Shown here in pieces: positions 41,993 to 49,585 of a stretch of DNA of 61,403 nt. Within the stretch, counting starts at the first letter, position 1; every line of letters begins with the position of its first letter. The stretch is taken from assembly GCA_018262985.1 (NCBI GenBank), contig JADFDI010000014.1, forward strand, positions 1-61,403, in the 5' to 3' direction. The notes under the pieces were generated by a model. It saw only the letters and a program-made list of their open reading frames with translations, was not told where the DNA came from and made no database searches. The translations under genes were made by a program, and so were the position numbers. This DNA is from Spirochaetota bacterium (lineage in GTDB: Bacteria > Spirochaetota > Spirochaetia > Treponematales > UBA12059).

Positions 41993-43237
41993 GTGCCCGA
42001 ACTTCCCGAGGCGCTCGCCATCGAGCTCTCCGACCCCGTCCGTGACCCGATCTGGCGCCATATCTACCTGCCGCGCGGATTCCGGGCCGTCATCGAGACC
42101 CCCGAGTTCGTCAAGCTGGTCGGGATCCGCCAGCTCGGCCCGGCCTGGCTGGCCTACCCGGGCGCGACTCACACCCGCTACAGCCATTCCCTCGGCGTCC
42201 TCGAGATGGCGCGCCGCCTGCTCTCGAGCCTGGCGGGAAGGGCCGGGCTCGGCTTCCTCACGGACGAGGGCGTCCGATCCTTCCTCGCGGCGGCCCTCTG
42301 CCATGACGTCGGCCACTTTCCCTGGGCGCATTCGCTCAAGGAGTTGCCCCTGGTCGACCACGAGGTCCTGACCGGCCGGGCCCTTCGCGAGGGAGCGTTG
42401 CGGGAGGCGGTCGGGGCCGCGGGCGCCGACCCCGACCGGGCCGCGGCCATAGTCGACGCGGAGCTCGCCGGCGCGGACCGCGAGACCCGGTTCTACCGGG
42501 GACTCCTCTCCGGGGTGCTCGACCCGGACAAGCTCGACTACCTGAACCGCGACGCCTATTTCTGCGGCGTGCCCTACGGCCTCCAGGACACCGACTTCGC
42601 GCTCTCGCGCCTCGCCCTGGCGCCGGGCGACAGGCTCGCGGTCGACGCGCGCGGCGTCATGTCGGTCGAGGCCGTCCTCTTTTCGAAGTACCTCATGTAC
42701 CGGGCCGTCTACTGGCACCGCGCGGTCCGTTCGGCGACGGCCATGGTCAAGAAGGCCGTCGCCGGCGCCCTCGCTTCTGGAAGGTTGGTCGCCGATAAGC
42801 TCTACGGTCTCGACGATTCCGGCTTCGTCAGGCTCGCGCTGGCCCTGGGGGGAGCGGAGGCCGCCTTGGTCGAGCGGGTGGTGGAGGGCAGGCCCTACCG
42901 CGCCGTCTTCGACGAACCCTTCGACTCCCTTTCCCCCGCCGCCCCGGTCCTGCTCGACCTGGCCAGGCGCGCCGCGTTCGAGGAAGCCCTCGCGCGGCGG
43001 CTTTCCGGCGCGACGCGGCGCGTGCGACCCGAGGACGTCGTCGTCGACGTGCCCGAACCCGTCTCCTTCGAGACCGACCTTCCCGTGGTCGGCGACAGCC
43101 GCGAAGCGGGCAGCGTCTTCGGACCGGACGCCTCGAAGTCCTTCTCGCGCTCGCTCCGGCGCGTCCGGGTCCTCGTGCGCGACGGGTCGGAAGACGACGA
43201 GGCCGCCGCGCGGGCCGCGCTCGAAGCGCTTCCGTGA
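41993..43237 (+). CDS. HD-domain phosphohydrolase (dGTPase/SAMHD1-like)
   Basis: This 414-residue protein shows the HD signature in full: an upstream HTRYSHSLGV with the first histidine, CHDVGHFPWAHS giving the His-Asp pair, and DPDKLDYLNRDAYF as the last aspartate segment. This pattern marks SAMHD1/YdhJ-like enzymes that remove triphosphate from dNTPs or act on related nucleotides. Substrate is not proved. GTG 41993 is chosen because AAGGAG lies at 41981-41986; an earlier ATG has no ribosome site. It overlaps the next gene by four bases (GTGA). Confidence 0.86.
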   Translation: MPELPEALAIELSDPVRDPIWRHIYLPRGFRAVIETPEFVKLVGIRQLGPAWLAYPGATHTRYSHSLGVLEMARRLLSSLAGRAGLGFLTDEGVRSFLAAALCHDVGHFPWAHSLKELPLVDHEVLTGRALREGALREAVGAAGADPDRAAAIVDAELAGADRETRFYRGLLSGVLDPDKLDYLNRDAYFCGVPYGLQDTDFALSRLALAPGDRLAVDARGVMSVEAVLFSKYLMYRAVYWHRAVRSATAMVKKAVAGALASGRLVADKLYGLDDSGFVRLALALGGAEAALVERVVEGRPYRAVFDEPFDSLSPAAPVLLDLARRAAFEEALARRLSGATRRVRPEDVVVDVPEPVSFETDLPVVGDSREAGSVFGPDASKSFSRSLRRVRVLVRDGSEDDEAAARAALEALP

Positions 43238-44034
43238 GCGCCTTCGAGCCGAACGCCGTCCTCCGCGCGGCCCTCGACGGGAGGCTCGAGCCCTGGCTCC
43301 TCAGGTTGCTCGGAGGGCTCGGGGCCGCGGTCGGGCGTTTCGGCCTGGTGCGGGACGGCGACTCCATCCTGGTCGGCGTGTCGGGCGGCAAGGATTCGCT
43401 CGTACTAGCCCTGCTGCTCGAGCTGCGGAGGCGGCGCGTCAGGGACCGCTACCGCCTCGGGGCGGCCATGGCGCTGTGGGACGAGTTCCCCTTCCCGGAC
43501 GGCTACGTCGAGACCCTCGAGGACTTCTTCCGCCTTATCGAAGTGCCGTTCTCCGTAGTCCGCGGCTCGATGTACGGCGAACGGGGCCGCGAAGGCTTCT
43601 CGTGCTACCGTTGCTCGCGGGAGCGAAGGCGGCTGGTCTTCGGCGAGGCGCTGCGCCGGGGCTTTCCCGTGGTCGCTTTCGGCCACCACCTCGACGACTT
43701 CGCCCAGACCGCGCTCTCCAACCTCGCGGAGCGCGGGGCGCTCGAGACCATGCGCCCGCGCCGCTCCTGGCTAGACGGCAGTGTCGAGGTCGTCCGACCG
43801 CTCATGCTGGTGCGGGAGTCGTCCGTCCGCACCGCCGCCGCGCGCCTCGCCCTGCCCGTCGGGAGCGCGGGCTGTCCGTTCAAGGCGGACAACCGGCGCC
43901 TGGAACTGGCCCCGATCGTTGCGAACCTGGCGAAAATGCATAGACTTGCGAGGGAGAAGATCGTGGAGGCGGCCCTTTCGGTTCCTGAGTCGGGCGGGCG
44001 TGCCGGGGAGAGCGCATGGAAATCCGCAACCTGA
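43234..44034 (+). CDS. TtcA-like PP-loop ATPase (tRNA 2-thiolation type)
   Basis: This 266-residue ATP-pyrophosphatase has the PP-loop SGGKDS at 50-55, a CYRCSRERR double-cysteine motif, GHHLDDFAQT and a later AGCPFK cysteine. These match TtcA, which thiolates C32 of tRNA with a bound iron-sulfur cluster. The segment between the PP-loop and the cysteine pair carries RGSMYGERG. TilS is less likely, since it lacks the cysteine pair. It is translationally coupled to the HD gene, and its 3' end overlaps comFB by 19 bases. Confidence 0.82.
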   Translation: MSAFEPNAVLRAALDGRLEPWLLRLLGGLGAAVGRFGLVRDGDSILVGVSGGKDSLVLALLLELRRRRVRDRYRLGAAMALWDEFPFPDGYVETLEDFFRLIEVPFSVVRGSMYGERGREGFSCYRCSRERRRLVFGEALRRGFPVVAFGHHLDDFAQTALSNLAERGALETMRPRRSWLDGSVEVVRPLMLVRESSVRTAAARLALPVGSAGCPFKADNRRLELAPIVANLAKMHRLAREKIVEAALSVPESGGRAGESAWKSAT

Positions 44035-44711
44035 TGGAAGACGTGGTCCGCCAGGCGGTCGACGAACTCTTCGACGCCGAGGAAAAGAAGCGCGCCCTCG
44101 GCTTCTGCACCTGCTACCAGTGCCGCCTCGACGTCGCCTGCTACGCGCTGAACCGGACGAGGCCCGAGTACGTCATCTCCTCGCGGGGCGTGGCCCACCG
44201 CGACTCGGTGTACGTCGACAAGCTCCAGAAGCAGGCCGACGTCATGACCCTCGTGCGCGAAGGCTGGGAGCGCATCAACGCCTCCAAGCGCCCGCACTTC
44301 GAGCACGCCGCGGGCTCCGGCGCGCCGGCTCCAATCGCCGGGCCGGCGTGGAATTTCCCCGCCATCATCGGCCGCCTCTTCAACGGCTCCAATTTCGAGC
44401 CGCTGGCCGAGGTGCCGATAAGGCTGGACGGCGAGGACGGCCCCGTCCGCATGGTCGACCCGAACTGGCAGAACCCCTGCCGCATCGTGGGGGGCACCTC
44501 GGGAACCTTCATCTTCTACCCGGCCCCGAGCAAGGCCGAAGGCGCCGGCGCGCGGAAGACGTTCCGCTTCTCCCTGGAAGCCTCGATCGAGGGCTTCGAA
44601 CCGCTCGCGCACCATTTCGACCTCGAGCTGGTGTCCGACTCGAGCGCCGTGGAGGCCTTGAGCATGCAGCGCGTCCACAAGATCCCCGACCTGTACCTCT
44701 TCCCCAAATAA
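44016..44711 (+). CDS. ComFB-family protein
   Basis: The first ~80 residues carry the ComFB signature: NLMEDVVRQAVDELF, then FCTCYQCRLDVACYALN with C31, C33, C36 and C42 as likely zinc ligands, and RPEYVISSRG. ComFB was named from Bacillus competence; members of the family have more recently been reported to bind cyclic-di-GMP. The 231-residue length is more than double the basic domain; the extra half has repeated beta-strand-like stretches and no recognised motif. Start at ATG 44016 lies within the previous gene. A repeat element follows the stop. Confidence 0.82.
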   Translation: MEIRNLMEDVVRQAVDELFDAEEKKRALGFCTCYQCRLDVACYALNRTRPEYVISSRGVAHRDSVYVDKLQKQADVMTLVREGWERINASKRPHFEHAAGSGAPAPIAGPAWNFPAIIGRLFNGSNFEPLAEVPIRLDGEDGPVRMVDPNWQNPCRIVGGTSGTFIFYPAPSKAEGAGARKTFRFSLEASIEGFEPLAHHFDLELVSDSSAVEALSMQRVHKIPDLYLFPK

Positions 44712-44720
44712 GGGAAAACG

Positions 44721-44850
44721 GACGCCGAGGCGCCGATGCGCCGAGGCGCCGATGCGCCGAGCGGGATCGGAGAGGAACGAGGAAGAGCTGAGCAGGGCGG
44801 GCCGCCTTGCATTCCACCCCTTCCGCTTTGCTTCCCGGCGTCTCGGCGTC
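44721..44850. repeat. Inverted-repeat element after the comFB gene
   Basis: The left arm contains 2.4 tandem copies of a 16-base unit, CGCCGAGGCGCCGATG (44723-44738, 44739-44754, then partial). The right arm GGCGTCTCGGCGTC (44837-44850) is complementary to 44721-44734 with one mismatch. It starts 10 bases after the comFB stop and fills the gap to the small convergent gene. Confidence 0.7.
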
Positions 44851-44873
44851 GCGTTCCCTTGATCCGACCTACC

Positions 44874-45113
44874 CTACAGGTATTCGGCTAGCTCGAAGGC
44901 GGGGACCAGCTCCACTTTATGGAAGCTGTCGAGCGAACCCCGCTCCTCCTTCCTGCGGATGCCGACCACCCGGTACGCGATCATGCGCGCGGTGGGGAGG
45001 GGCAGGGGGAGCGGCCGGCCGTTGAGGTCGACCAGCTGCCCCATGCGCAGGGGACCGGGGATCTCCTGGACCTCGCCCTCGGGAAACACGATCCAGTTCG
45101 TCTCGATCGTCAT
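44874..45113 (-). CDS. Small protein of unknown function
   Basis: This 79-residue soluble protein has no recognised family. It begins with an acidic, beta-prone stretch (ETNWIVFPEGEVQEIPGPL), has a proline-rich turn (RPLPLPLPTARM), and ends with a strand-helix pattern (AYRVVGIRRKEE to AFELAEYL). It looks like a compact beta-rich domain. The start is supported by TCGACG-N18-TAGACT ending 6 bases before the ATG. It is convergent with comFB and divergent from mraZ. Confidence 0.6.
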   Translation of the reverse strand: MTIETNWIVFPEGEVQEIPGPLRMGQLVDLNGRPLPLPLPTARMIAYRVVGIRRKEERGSLDSFHKVELVPAFELAEYL

Positions 45114-45119
45114 GGCCGC

Positions 45120-45149
45120 AGTCTAGCCGCGCCCCCGCGGACCCGTCGA
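45120..45149 (-). promoter_or_regulatory. Leaderless-type promoter of the 79-residue protein gene
   Basis: Minus strand: TCGACG (45144-45149), 18-base spacer, TAGACT (45120-45125), 6 bases, ATG. The -10 sequence and distance are the same as at 26523. Confidence 0.55.
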
Positions 45150-45219
45150 TACCTATACGCGCTTGTAGCGGTTCCCGGAAAATTTCGAATTCTGTCCCCC
45201 TTTTGCTTCTCCGGTTTCG

Positions 45220-45294
45220 TTGACAAAGTGGGGCGCGGGGGTAGTATATGAGTCGTTCGTGGGAGAAAGTGGGAAATTATAGGAACAGGTGGAA
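45220..45294 (+). promoter_or_regulatory. mraZ/dcw promoter with four MraZ-type boxes
   Basis: TTGACA (45220-45225), 16 bases, TAGTAT (45242-45247). Downstream, boxes TGGGA (45260), TGGGA (45270), TAGGA (45280) and TGGAA (45290) repeat at an exact 10-base period, the pattern of MraZ binding sites known from other bacteria. The last box touches the mraZ start codon, so MraZ could block elongation and initiation. Confidence 0.75.
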
Positions 45295-45737
45295 TGGAAC
45301 CGTTGACGGGTGAGTTCAGGAACACGCTCGACGAGAAGGGCCGGCTTTCGGTCCCCGCGAAGCTGCGCGGGGAGCTGGAGGTCGGCACCTTCACGCTCAC
45401 CCAGGGCGTCGACAAGTGCCTGTGGCTCTTCCCGCCCGCCGAATGGAAGAACCTGTCCGAGAAGCTCATGTCCGAGACCAGCCTCTTCCACGCCCGCGCC
45501 CGCCTGATCCAGCGCCGCATCCTCGCGCCCTCGCAGGAAGTGGAGCTCGACAAGGCCGGGCGCATCGCCATTCCGCAATCGCTCCGCGAGTACGCGGGGC
45601 TTAGCAAGGACTGCGTGATCCTCGGGATCAGCAAGTACGTCGAGATCTGGGACGCCGAGGCGTACCGCCGGTACCTGGCGGAGCACGAGTCGGAGTTCCT
45701 CGAGGCCGCCGAGGAACTCGGCGAGCTCACCCTCTAG
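45294..45737 (+). CDS. mraZ: Transcriptional regulator MraZ
   Basis: MraZ is a ring-forming DNA-binding protein that represses the division and cell-wall cluster. The 147-residue chain has two SpoVT/AbrB-like repeats, starting EFRNTLDEKGRLSVPAKLR and EVELDKAGRIAIPQSLREY, each with the DxxGR motif. It is the first gene of the cluster, directly behind four repeated boxes that it probably binds. Length is normal. Confidence 0.97.
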   Translation: MEPLTGEFRNTLDEKGRLSVPAKLRGELEVGTFTLTQGVDKCLWLFPPAEWKNLSEKLMSETSLFHARARLIQRRILAPSQEVELDKAGRIAIPQSLREYAGLSKDCVILGISKYVEIWDAEAYRRYLAEHESEFLEAAEELGELTL

Positions 45738-45746
45738 GAGGCGGGC

Positions 45747-46784
45747 ATGGAAGCGACCCACGTTCCCGTCCTCCTCGAAGAATGCCTCGAGCTGCTCGCG
45801 CCGCCGCGGCCCGACTCCCTCATGGTCGACCTGAACCTCGGCGAGGGCGGGCACGCGGAGGCCTTCCTCGAGCGCTTCCCTTCATTGCGCTACATCGGCG
45901 TCGACGCCGACGCCTCCATACAGGAGCGGGCCCGCGGGCGGCTGACGCGCTTCTCCGACCGGATCCGCTTCCTCCGCGCGTTCTCCGACGACGCGCTCAT
46001 CCAGCTCAAGGAAGAAGGCGTCCGGCCGGACGTGGCCTTCTTCGACCTCGGCGTTTCCATGTTCCACTTCCGGGACGCGAGGCGGGGATTCAGCTTCATG
46101 GAGGACGAGTTCCTCGACATGCGGCTGGACCCGTCGACTGGGAGGTCCGCCTCCGTCCTGCTCGCGGAAGCGACCGAGGACGAGCTCGCCGGGCTCCTCG
46201 CCGGGTACGGCGAGGAGCCCTACGCCCGGCGCGTGGCGGCGGCCCTGGTCAAGGCGCGCGGCGAAAAGCCGATCGACTCGAGCGCGCGCCTGGCCGAGCT
46301 CGTGCGCGCCGCGGTGCCGCCCGCCGCGCGGCGCGGCCGGATCCACCCCGCCACGAGGACCTTCCAGGCCCTGCGCGTCGCCGTCAACGACGAGCTCGGC
46401 CGCGCAGGTCGCGCCTTCGCCCTGGCCGCGGAGATCCTCGCGCCGGGCGGGACGCTCGGCATCATCACCTTCCACTCGCTCGAGGACGGCCTCGCCAAGC
46501 GCTTCCTCCGCGAGGCGGCCTCCGGCGGCGCGGACGCGAAGGCCCTCGACGGGCGCGCGCGCTACCTGCTCAGGAAGGGGAGGCGCGCGGCCGACGACGA
46601 GGCCTCGTTCGATGCCCTGTCGGTTCCGCGCGATGGGGCGGCGGGCGCGGGAAGGCTCGAACCCCTCGGGCGCAAGCCCGTCGAGCCCTCCGCGGCCGAG
46701 ATCGCGCGCAACCCCGCCTCGCGCAGCGCGAAGCTCAGGGTCGCCCGCAAGCCCGCGGCTCCTTCGGACGGAGGCGCGGCATGA
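45747..46784 (+). CDS. rsmH: 16S rRNA (cytosine-1402-N4) methyltransferase RsmH
   Basis: RsmH (MraW) methylates C1402 in the decoding centre of 16S rRNA. The 345 residues contain HVPVLLEE at the start, the SAM loop DLNLGEGGHAE, DLGVSMFHFRDARRGFSF, and the family-specific HPATRTFQALRVAVNDEL and ITFHSLEDGLAKRF. It follows mraZ with a TAGGAGG ribosome site and overlaps ftsL by four bases (ATGA). Confidence 0.97.
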   Translation: MEATHVPVLLEECLELLAPPRPDSLMVDLNLGEGGHAEAFLERFPSLRYIGVDADASIQERARGRLTRFSDRIRFLRAFSDDALIQLKEEGVRPDVAFFDLGVSMFHFRDARRGFSFMEDEFLDMRLDPSTGRSASVLLAEATEDELAGLLAGYGEEPYARRVAAALVKARGEKPIDSSARLAELVRAAVPPAARRGRIHPATRTFQALRVAVNDELGRAGRAFALAAEILAPGGTLGIITFHSLEDGLAKRFLREAASGGADAKALDGRARYLLRKGRRAADDEASFDALSVPRDGAAGAGRLEPLGRKPVEPSAAEIARNPASRSAKLRVARKPAAPSDGGAA

Positions 46785-47068
46785 GGCGCGCCCTCGTCGT
46801 CGTCGCCATCGTACTCGTCCCGCTCGCGCTGATCCTCGCGGTGGCGCAGGCGCGGGCCTTCGACGTCCTCCGCAGGGAAGCCCTGGCCCTCGAGGAGCGC
46901 CAGAAGGAGCTGATCGAGGAGAACCGCAAGCTGGTGGCCGCCCTGGCGGCCCTTTCGTCGCGCGAGCGCGTCGGGGAAGCCGCGTCCGGGGACGAGGAAC
47001 TCGTGCCCTTCTCGCCGGAAACGACCGTCGAGATCGTCGTCACGACCGAGGGGGAACTCGATGGCTAG
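46781..47068 (+). CDS. ftsL: FtsL-like divisome protein
   Basis: This 95-residue bitopic protein has one membrane helix (about 4-25, ALVVVAIVLVPLALILAVA) and then a coiled coil (about 28-60, leucine-spaced, EERQKELIEENRKLVAAL) facing the periplasm. Sequence conservation in FtsL is poor, so the call rests on topology and on its position between rsmH and murF. FtsL partners FtsQ/DivIB in the divisome. It overlaps rsmH by 4 and murF by 8 bases. Confidence 0.8.
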   Translation: MRRALVVVAIVLVPLALILAVAQARAFDVLRREALALEERQKELIEENRKLVAALAALSSRERVGEAASGDEELVPFSPETTVEIVVTTEGELDG

Positions 47069-48503
47069 CGACGACCTGCCCCTCGAAGCCTCCTGGCTCG
47101 CGGCGGCCGCGGGCGGCCGTCTTTCGGGCGAAACGTCCGCGCGCGCGGGCCGTTGCGAAACCGACTCGCGGAACGCCGGGCCCGGCGCCGTCTTCGTCGC
47201 GCTCAAGGGCGAACGGGTCGACGGCCACGACTACATCGAGGCCGCGCTCCGCTCGGGAACGCCGCTCGTCATCGCGGGCGAGGCGGAGTGGAAGGAGCGC
47301 GCCTCGAGGCTCGAGGGCGCTCTCGCGGCCGCCGGCGCCGCCGCCGTCCTGGTTGCCGAGCCGCTCGCGGCCCTGCAAAAGGCCGGCGCCGCCTGGCGCG
47401 CGCTCTTCCCGGACCTCGAGCGCGTCGGCGTCACGGGCTCGAGCGGCAAGACCACCACCAAGGAATGCCTGGCTTCCATCATGTCGCGCTTCCGGCGCAC
47501 GGTCTGGAATCCCGGCAACCTCAACTCCGAGATCGGCCTGCCCGCCTCCATGTTCCTGCTGCGCGAAAGCCACGAGGTCGGCGTCTTCGAAATGGGAATC
47601 AACCACCCCGGGGAGATGGACGTGCTGGCGGGCGTCTGGGCTCCGCGCGTCGTCGCGGTGACGAACATCGGGACCGCCCATATCGGAATTCTCGGCTCGC
47701 GCCAGCGCATCGCCGAGGAAAAAAAGCGCGCCTTCTCGAAATTCGGCGCCGACGGCCTAGCCCTGGTCTGGGAGGACGACGATTTCCGCGACGTTCTCGC
47801 GAAGGACGTCGCGGGAACGGTCGCCTTCTTCGGGCCGCGTTCCTCGCGGGGCCTGGATACCGCCGTCGACCTCGGACTCGAGGGCTGGCGCATCGTCTGG
47901 CGCGGCTCCGAAGCCCGCTTCCCGCTGCCCGGCCGCCACAACCTTCTGGACGCCATCGCCGCCGCGGAAACCGCCGAGCGGCTCGGCGCCTCGCCCGACG
48001 ACATATCGGGCGGGCTTTCGTCCGTGAAACCCCTTTTCGGGCGCACCGAGATAGTCCGCGGCTCGAGCACCGTGCTCGTGGACTGCTACAACGCGAACCC
48101 GGATTCCGTCGTCAAGGCCATGGAGCTCTGCGACGGCGTCGAATGGAAGGGCCGCCGCGTCTACGTGTTCGGCTCCATGCTCGAGCTGGGCGAGGGCAGC
48201 GCCGAAGCCCACCGCGCCGTCGGCCGCGCCGCCGCCCGCTCGAAGGCGGACGCCATCCTCGTCTTCGGCGAGGAGGCGCGGCCGGCCTTCGAGGCGGCTT
48301 CCGGAGCCGGCTTTCCCGGCGCCCTCGAATTCGCCGAAAGCTTCGACGAGCTCGCGGCGGCCGCGCGCCGCCTGTCCCGCGAGGGCGACCTCGTGCTGCT
48401 CAAGGCCTCGCGGGGCATGTCCCTCGAGCGCCTCGTACCCGTCATAGCCCCCGGCTCGCCGACTCAGGCGGGACGCGGCCAGGAGGACCGGCATGTTCCT
48501 TGA
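47061..48503 (+). CDS. murF: UDP-MurNAc-tripeptide:D-Ala-D-Ala ligase MurF
   Basis: MurF adds D-Ala-D-Ala to the peptidoglycan precursor with ATP in the cytoplasm. The 480 residues include an amino-terminal DSRNAGPGAVFVALKG domain, the ATP loop GSSGKTTT (K130), the NxNNxxG-like WNPGNLNSEIGLP, MGINHPGEM, and the carboxy-terminal DCYNANPDS segment. It starts with an 8-base overlap with ftsL (ATGGCTAG). murE and ftsI, which usually sit just upstream, are absent from this cluster. Confidence 0.95.
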   Translation: MASDDLPLEASWLAAAAGGRLSGETSARAGRCETDSRNAGPGAVFVALKGERVDGHDYIEAALRSGTPLVIAGEAEWKERASRLEGALAAAGAAAVLVAEPLAALQKAGAAWRALFPDLERVGVTGSSGKTTTKECLASIMSRFRRTVWNPGNLNSEIGLPASMFLLRESHEVGVFEMGINHPGEMDVLAGVWAPRVVAVTNIGTAHIGILGSRQRIAEEKKRAFSKFGADGLALVWEDDDFRDVLAKDVAGTVAFFGPRSSRGLDTAVDLGLEGWRIVWRGSEARFPLPGRHNLLDAIAAAETAERLGASPDDISGGLSSVKPLFGRTEIVRGSSTVLVDCYNANPDSVVKAMELCDGVEWKGRRVYVFGSMLELGEGSAEAHRAVGRAAARSKADAILVFGEEARPAFEAASGAGFPGALEFAESFDELAAAARRLSREGDLVLLKASRGMSLERLVPVIAPGSPTQAGRGQEDRHVP

Positions 48504-49575
48504 ATGGATCTATCCGCTCGTCGAATTCTTCACGCCGCTCAACGTCTTCCGCTACCTGACCTTCCGGTCGGCGTACGCGGCGGTGACGGCCCTCCTCATC
48601 GCCTTCATGGCGGCGCCCGCCATAATCGAAAAGCTGGCCGTGCTCAAGTTCGGCCAGTCGGTGCGGCAGGACGGCCCGGAGACGCACCTGGCGAAGACCG
48701 GGACGCCCACGATGGGCGGCGTCTTCATCCTCGTCTCGTCCGCGGTCTCGGTGCTGCTCTGGACCGATCTCCACAACGTCTACGTCTGGATCACCCTCGG
48801 CTCGCTGCTCGGTTTCGGGGCCATCGGCTTCCTGGACGATTGGCTCAAGATCAAGTACCGCAACTCCGACGGGGTCTCGGCCAGGGCCAAATTCCTCATG
48901 CAGACCCTGGTTTCGCTCGCCGTCGTGCTGGCCCTCTACTTCCTCGGCGAGGAGGGGCAGACCGAGCTCTACGTCCCCTTCTTCAAGAATCCCGTCCTGG
49001 ACCTGGGCTGGGGATGGATACCGCTCGCCACGATCTTCCTCGTGTGGTGGTCGAACGCGGTCAACCTGACCGACGGTCTCGACGGACTCGCCTCCGGCCT
49101 CGTCATCATGGCGCTGATCGCCTTCACCATCCTGACCTACCTCTCGGGCCGCGCGGACTGGTCCGGATACCTGGGCATCCCCTTCGTGCGCGGCACGGGC
49201 GAGCTGTCGGTGTTCACCCTGGCCCTCATCGGCGCGACGGTCGGCTTCCTCTGGTTCAACGCCCACCCCGCCGAGGTGTTCATGGGCGACGTCGGCTCGC
49301 TCGCGCTCGGCGGCGTGATCGGCACGCTGGCGCTCAGCGTGAAGAAGGAAGTCCTCCTCTTCATCGTGGGCGGGGTCTTCATGCTCGAAGCCCTGTCGGT
49401 GGTCATCCAGGTGGTCTGGTTCAGGCTCTCCGGCGGCAAGCGGGTGTTCCGGATGGCGCCCCTGCACCACCACTTCGAGCTCAAGGGATGGAAGGAAACG
49501 AAGGTCGTGGTCCGCTTTTGGATCCTCGGCGCGCTTTTCGCCATCGTCGCCCTGTCCACCCTGAAGATCCAGTAG
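48493..49575 (+). CDS. mraY: Phospho-MurNAc-pentapeptide translocase MraY
   Basis: MraY moves phospho-MurNAc-pentapeptide onto undecaprenyl phosphate, making lipid I in the inner membrane. The 360-residue protein has about ten hydrophobic segments and the family motifs RQDGPETHLAKTGTPTMGG near the amino terminus, DDWLK, NAVNLTDGLDGLA, FNAHPAEVFMGDVGSLALG and MAPLHHHFE. It overlaps murF by 11 bases and is followed 10 bases later by ftsW. Confidence 0.97.
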   Translation: MFLEWIYPLVEFFTPLNVFRYLTFRSAYAAVTALLIAFMAAPAIIEKLAVLKFGQSVRQDGPETHLAKTGTPTMGGVFILVSSAVSVLLWTDLHNVYVWITLGSLLGFGAIGFLDDWLKIKYRNSDGVSARAKFLMQTLVSLAVVLALYFLGEEGQTELYVPFFKNPVLDLGWGWIPLATIFLVWWSNAVNLTDGLDGLASGLVIMALIAFTILTYLSGRADWSGYLGIPFVRGTGELSVFTLALIGATVGFLWFNAHPAEVFMGDVGSLALGGVIGTLALSVKKEVLLFIVGGVFMLEALSVVIQVVWFRLSGGKRVFRMAPLHHHFELKGWKETKVVVRFWILGALFAIVALSTLKIQ

Positions 49576-49585
49576 GAAGCGGGAA

